The position numbers and the translations under genes are program-made. The notes under the pieces are model-generated. The model worked only from the letters and a program-made list of their open reading frames with translations, ran no database searches and had not been told where the DNA came from. A stretch of 64,000 nucleotides of DNA from Flavobacteriales bacterium (GTDB lineage: Bacteria; Bacteroidota; Bacteroidia; Flavobacteriales; UBA7312): contig JADHMO010000002.1 in assembly GCA_016779995.1 (NCBI GenBank), positions 1-64,000 on the forward strand, read 5' to 3'. Below, one piece after another: positions 63,248-64,000 of the stretch (positions are counted from its first letter, which is position 1; the number at the start of each line of letters is the position of its first letter).

Positions 63248-64000
63248 CTATTTCTTTAGACTACCACACATATCTTCAGGGCGAACCCACTCATCGAACT
63301 CCTCGGCAGTAAGGTATCCTAAATTGACAGACTCTTCTTTTAATGTTGTACCGTTTTGGTGAGCCGTCTTAGCAATTTTTGCTGCTTTTTCATAACCTAT
63401 CTTGGTATTCAAAGCGGTTACTAACATTAAAGAATTATCCAAGTTCTTTTTTAGATTATCATAATTAGGCTCTATGCCTTCTGCGCAATTAACCTTAAAA
63501 GATACACAAGCATCTCCAATCAATCGTGCCGACTGTAAAATGTTAGCTGCCATCATCGGCTTAAATACATTAAGCTCATAATGACCTTGCATTCCACCAA
63601 CACCAATAGCTACATCATTACCCATAACCTGAGCACATACCATTGTTAGTGCCTCACATTGCGTAGGGTTAACTTTGCCCGGCATTATAGACGAACCAGG
63701 CTCATTAGATGGTATTATTATTTCACCAATTCCGCTTCGTGGACCTGATGCTAGCAAACGGATATCGTTGGCTATTTTATTTAGAGAAACTGCTAATTGC
63801 TTCAAAGCATTATGAGACTCTACAATAGCATCATGAGCCGCTAAAGCTTCAAATTTATTGTCTGCTGATACAAATGGTAGCTGTGTAAATTCAGCAATTT
63901 TTTTAGAAACAAGAATGTCATAACCTTCTGGAGTATTTATTCCTGTTCCTACAGCTGTACCACCAAGAGCAAGTTCTGAAAGATGAGCTAAAGTATTTTT
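63248..64000 (-). CDS. fumC: Class II fumarate hydratase, C-terminal part, runs off the right edge
   Basis: It interconverts fumarate and malate. The reading frame is open to the right edge, giving 250 residues of the C-terminal part. The catalytic signature [11 protein letters not shown] lies at about residue 102 of the fragment, [15 protein letters not shown] near the edge, and [17 protein letters not shown] in the C-terminal domain. The upstream part with GRTHLQD is not in the window. A short reading from an internal Met at 63805 was rejected. The end is 1 base from the manC stop on the other strand. Confidence 0.95.
   Translation of the reverse strand, partial: KNTLAHLSELALGGTAVGTGINTPEGYDILVSKKIAEFTQLPFVSADNKFEALAAHDAIVESHNALKQLAVSLNKIANDIRLLASGPRSGIGEIIIPSNEPGSSIMPGKVNPTQCEALTMVCAQVMGNDVAIGVGGMQGHYELNVFKPMMAANILQSARLIGDACVSFKVNCAEGIEPNYDNLKKNLDNSLMLVTALNTKIGYEKAAKIAKTAHQNGTTLKEESVNLGYLTAEEFDEWVRPEDMCGSLKK

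Noticed and set aside
63248-63805. A short fumarase-like gene beginning at the Met at 63805
   Set aside because: The reading frame stays open to the right edge and the upstream translation matches class II fumarase, so this is just part of a partial gene.
1-64000. CRISPR array, tRNA, rRNA or insertion sequences
   Set aside because: No regularly spaced direct repeats, cloverleaf-like intergenic sequence or transposase motifs were found; gaps are all below about 175 bases.

Overview
The window reads as chromosomal DNA of a low-GC Bacteroidota, most likely a marine Flavobacteriales-type bacterium. The reasons are type IX secretion (T9SS) C-terminal sorting tails on five proteins, UpxY/NusG-like and PnuC proteins of the Bacteroidota type, short A-rich leaders, and promoter-like TTTG...TAnnTTTG sequences in front of several genes. 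Genes are densely packed, many overlap by 4 nt, and no gap exceeds about 175 bp. I found no rRNA, tRNA, insertion sequence, phage gene or CRISPR array.

Layout. 1-6934: a minus-strand surface polysaccharide and sulfate-activation run (WecA-like transferase, UpxY-like antiterminator, winged-helix protein with an NTase-like tail, UDP-glucose dehydrogenase, GDP-fucose synthase, tandem DUF2061 protein, APS kinase, partial CysD), with a convergent GT2 glycosyltransferase. 6935-10236: an outer-membrane-type pair (DUF5723-like barrel and a 680-aa lipoprotein). 10397-22022: YwqK-like repeat protein, HtpG, a CotH-kinase T9SS protein with three downstream genes, a DUF2795 protein and SecA. 22024-24944: PnuC diverging from a 2OG-Fe(II) oxygenase, then a Crp/Fnr regulator and a lipoprotein hydrolase. 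25001-31653: a minus-strand operon pabB-tilS-PH-like-dsbD-yifB. 31753-37064: a small membrane protein, lnt, pssA-purS, and kdsD-tatC-lptB (KDO supply, Tat, LPS export). 37157-42019: RecQ, M20 amidohydrolase, half-size TauE, MBL hydrolase and a small membrane protein. 41998-46693: an operon of UbiA-like protein, kynureninase, kynurenine monooxygenase and MFS transporter. 46771-49650: GcvP. 49741-57413: four tandem paralogous T9SS-secreted proteins in A-B-B-A order. 57467-58953: MlaF/MlaE. 59031-63246: a 46-aa lipoprotein, FeoA/FeoB, a SprT-like protein and ManC. 63248-64000: partial FumC.

Functional links. CysC/CysD with DUF2061 inside a polysaccharide locus suggests PAPS supply for a sulfated surface polymer. 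ManC and GDP-fucose synthase lie on one GDP-mannose to GDP-fucose route. KdsD, LptB, Lnt, TatC, SecA and Mla form an envelope-biogenesis theme. The four A/B paralogs are the largest unexplained block. The UbiA-like/kynurenine operon and the winged-helix/NTase-like protein are the next most interesting loci. All functions are read from motifs and family knowledge; no database search was run.
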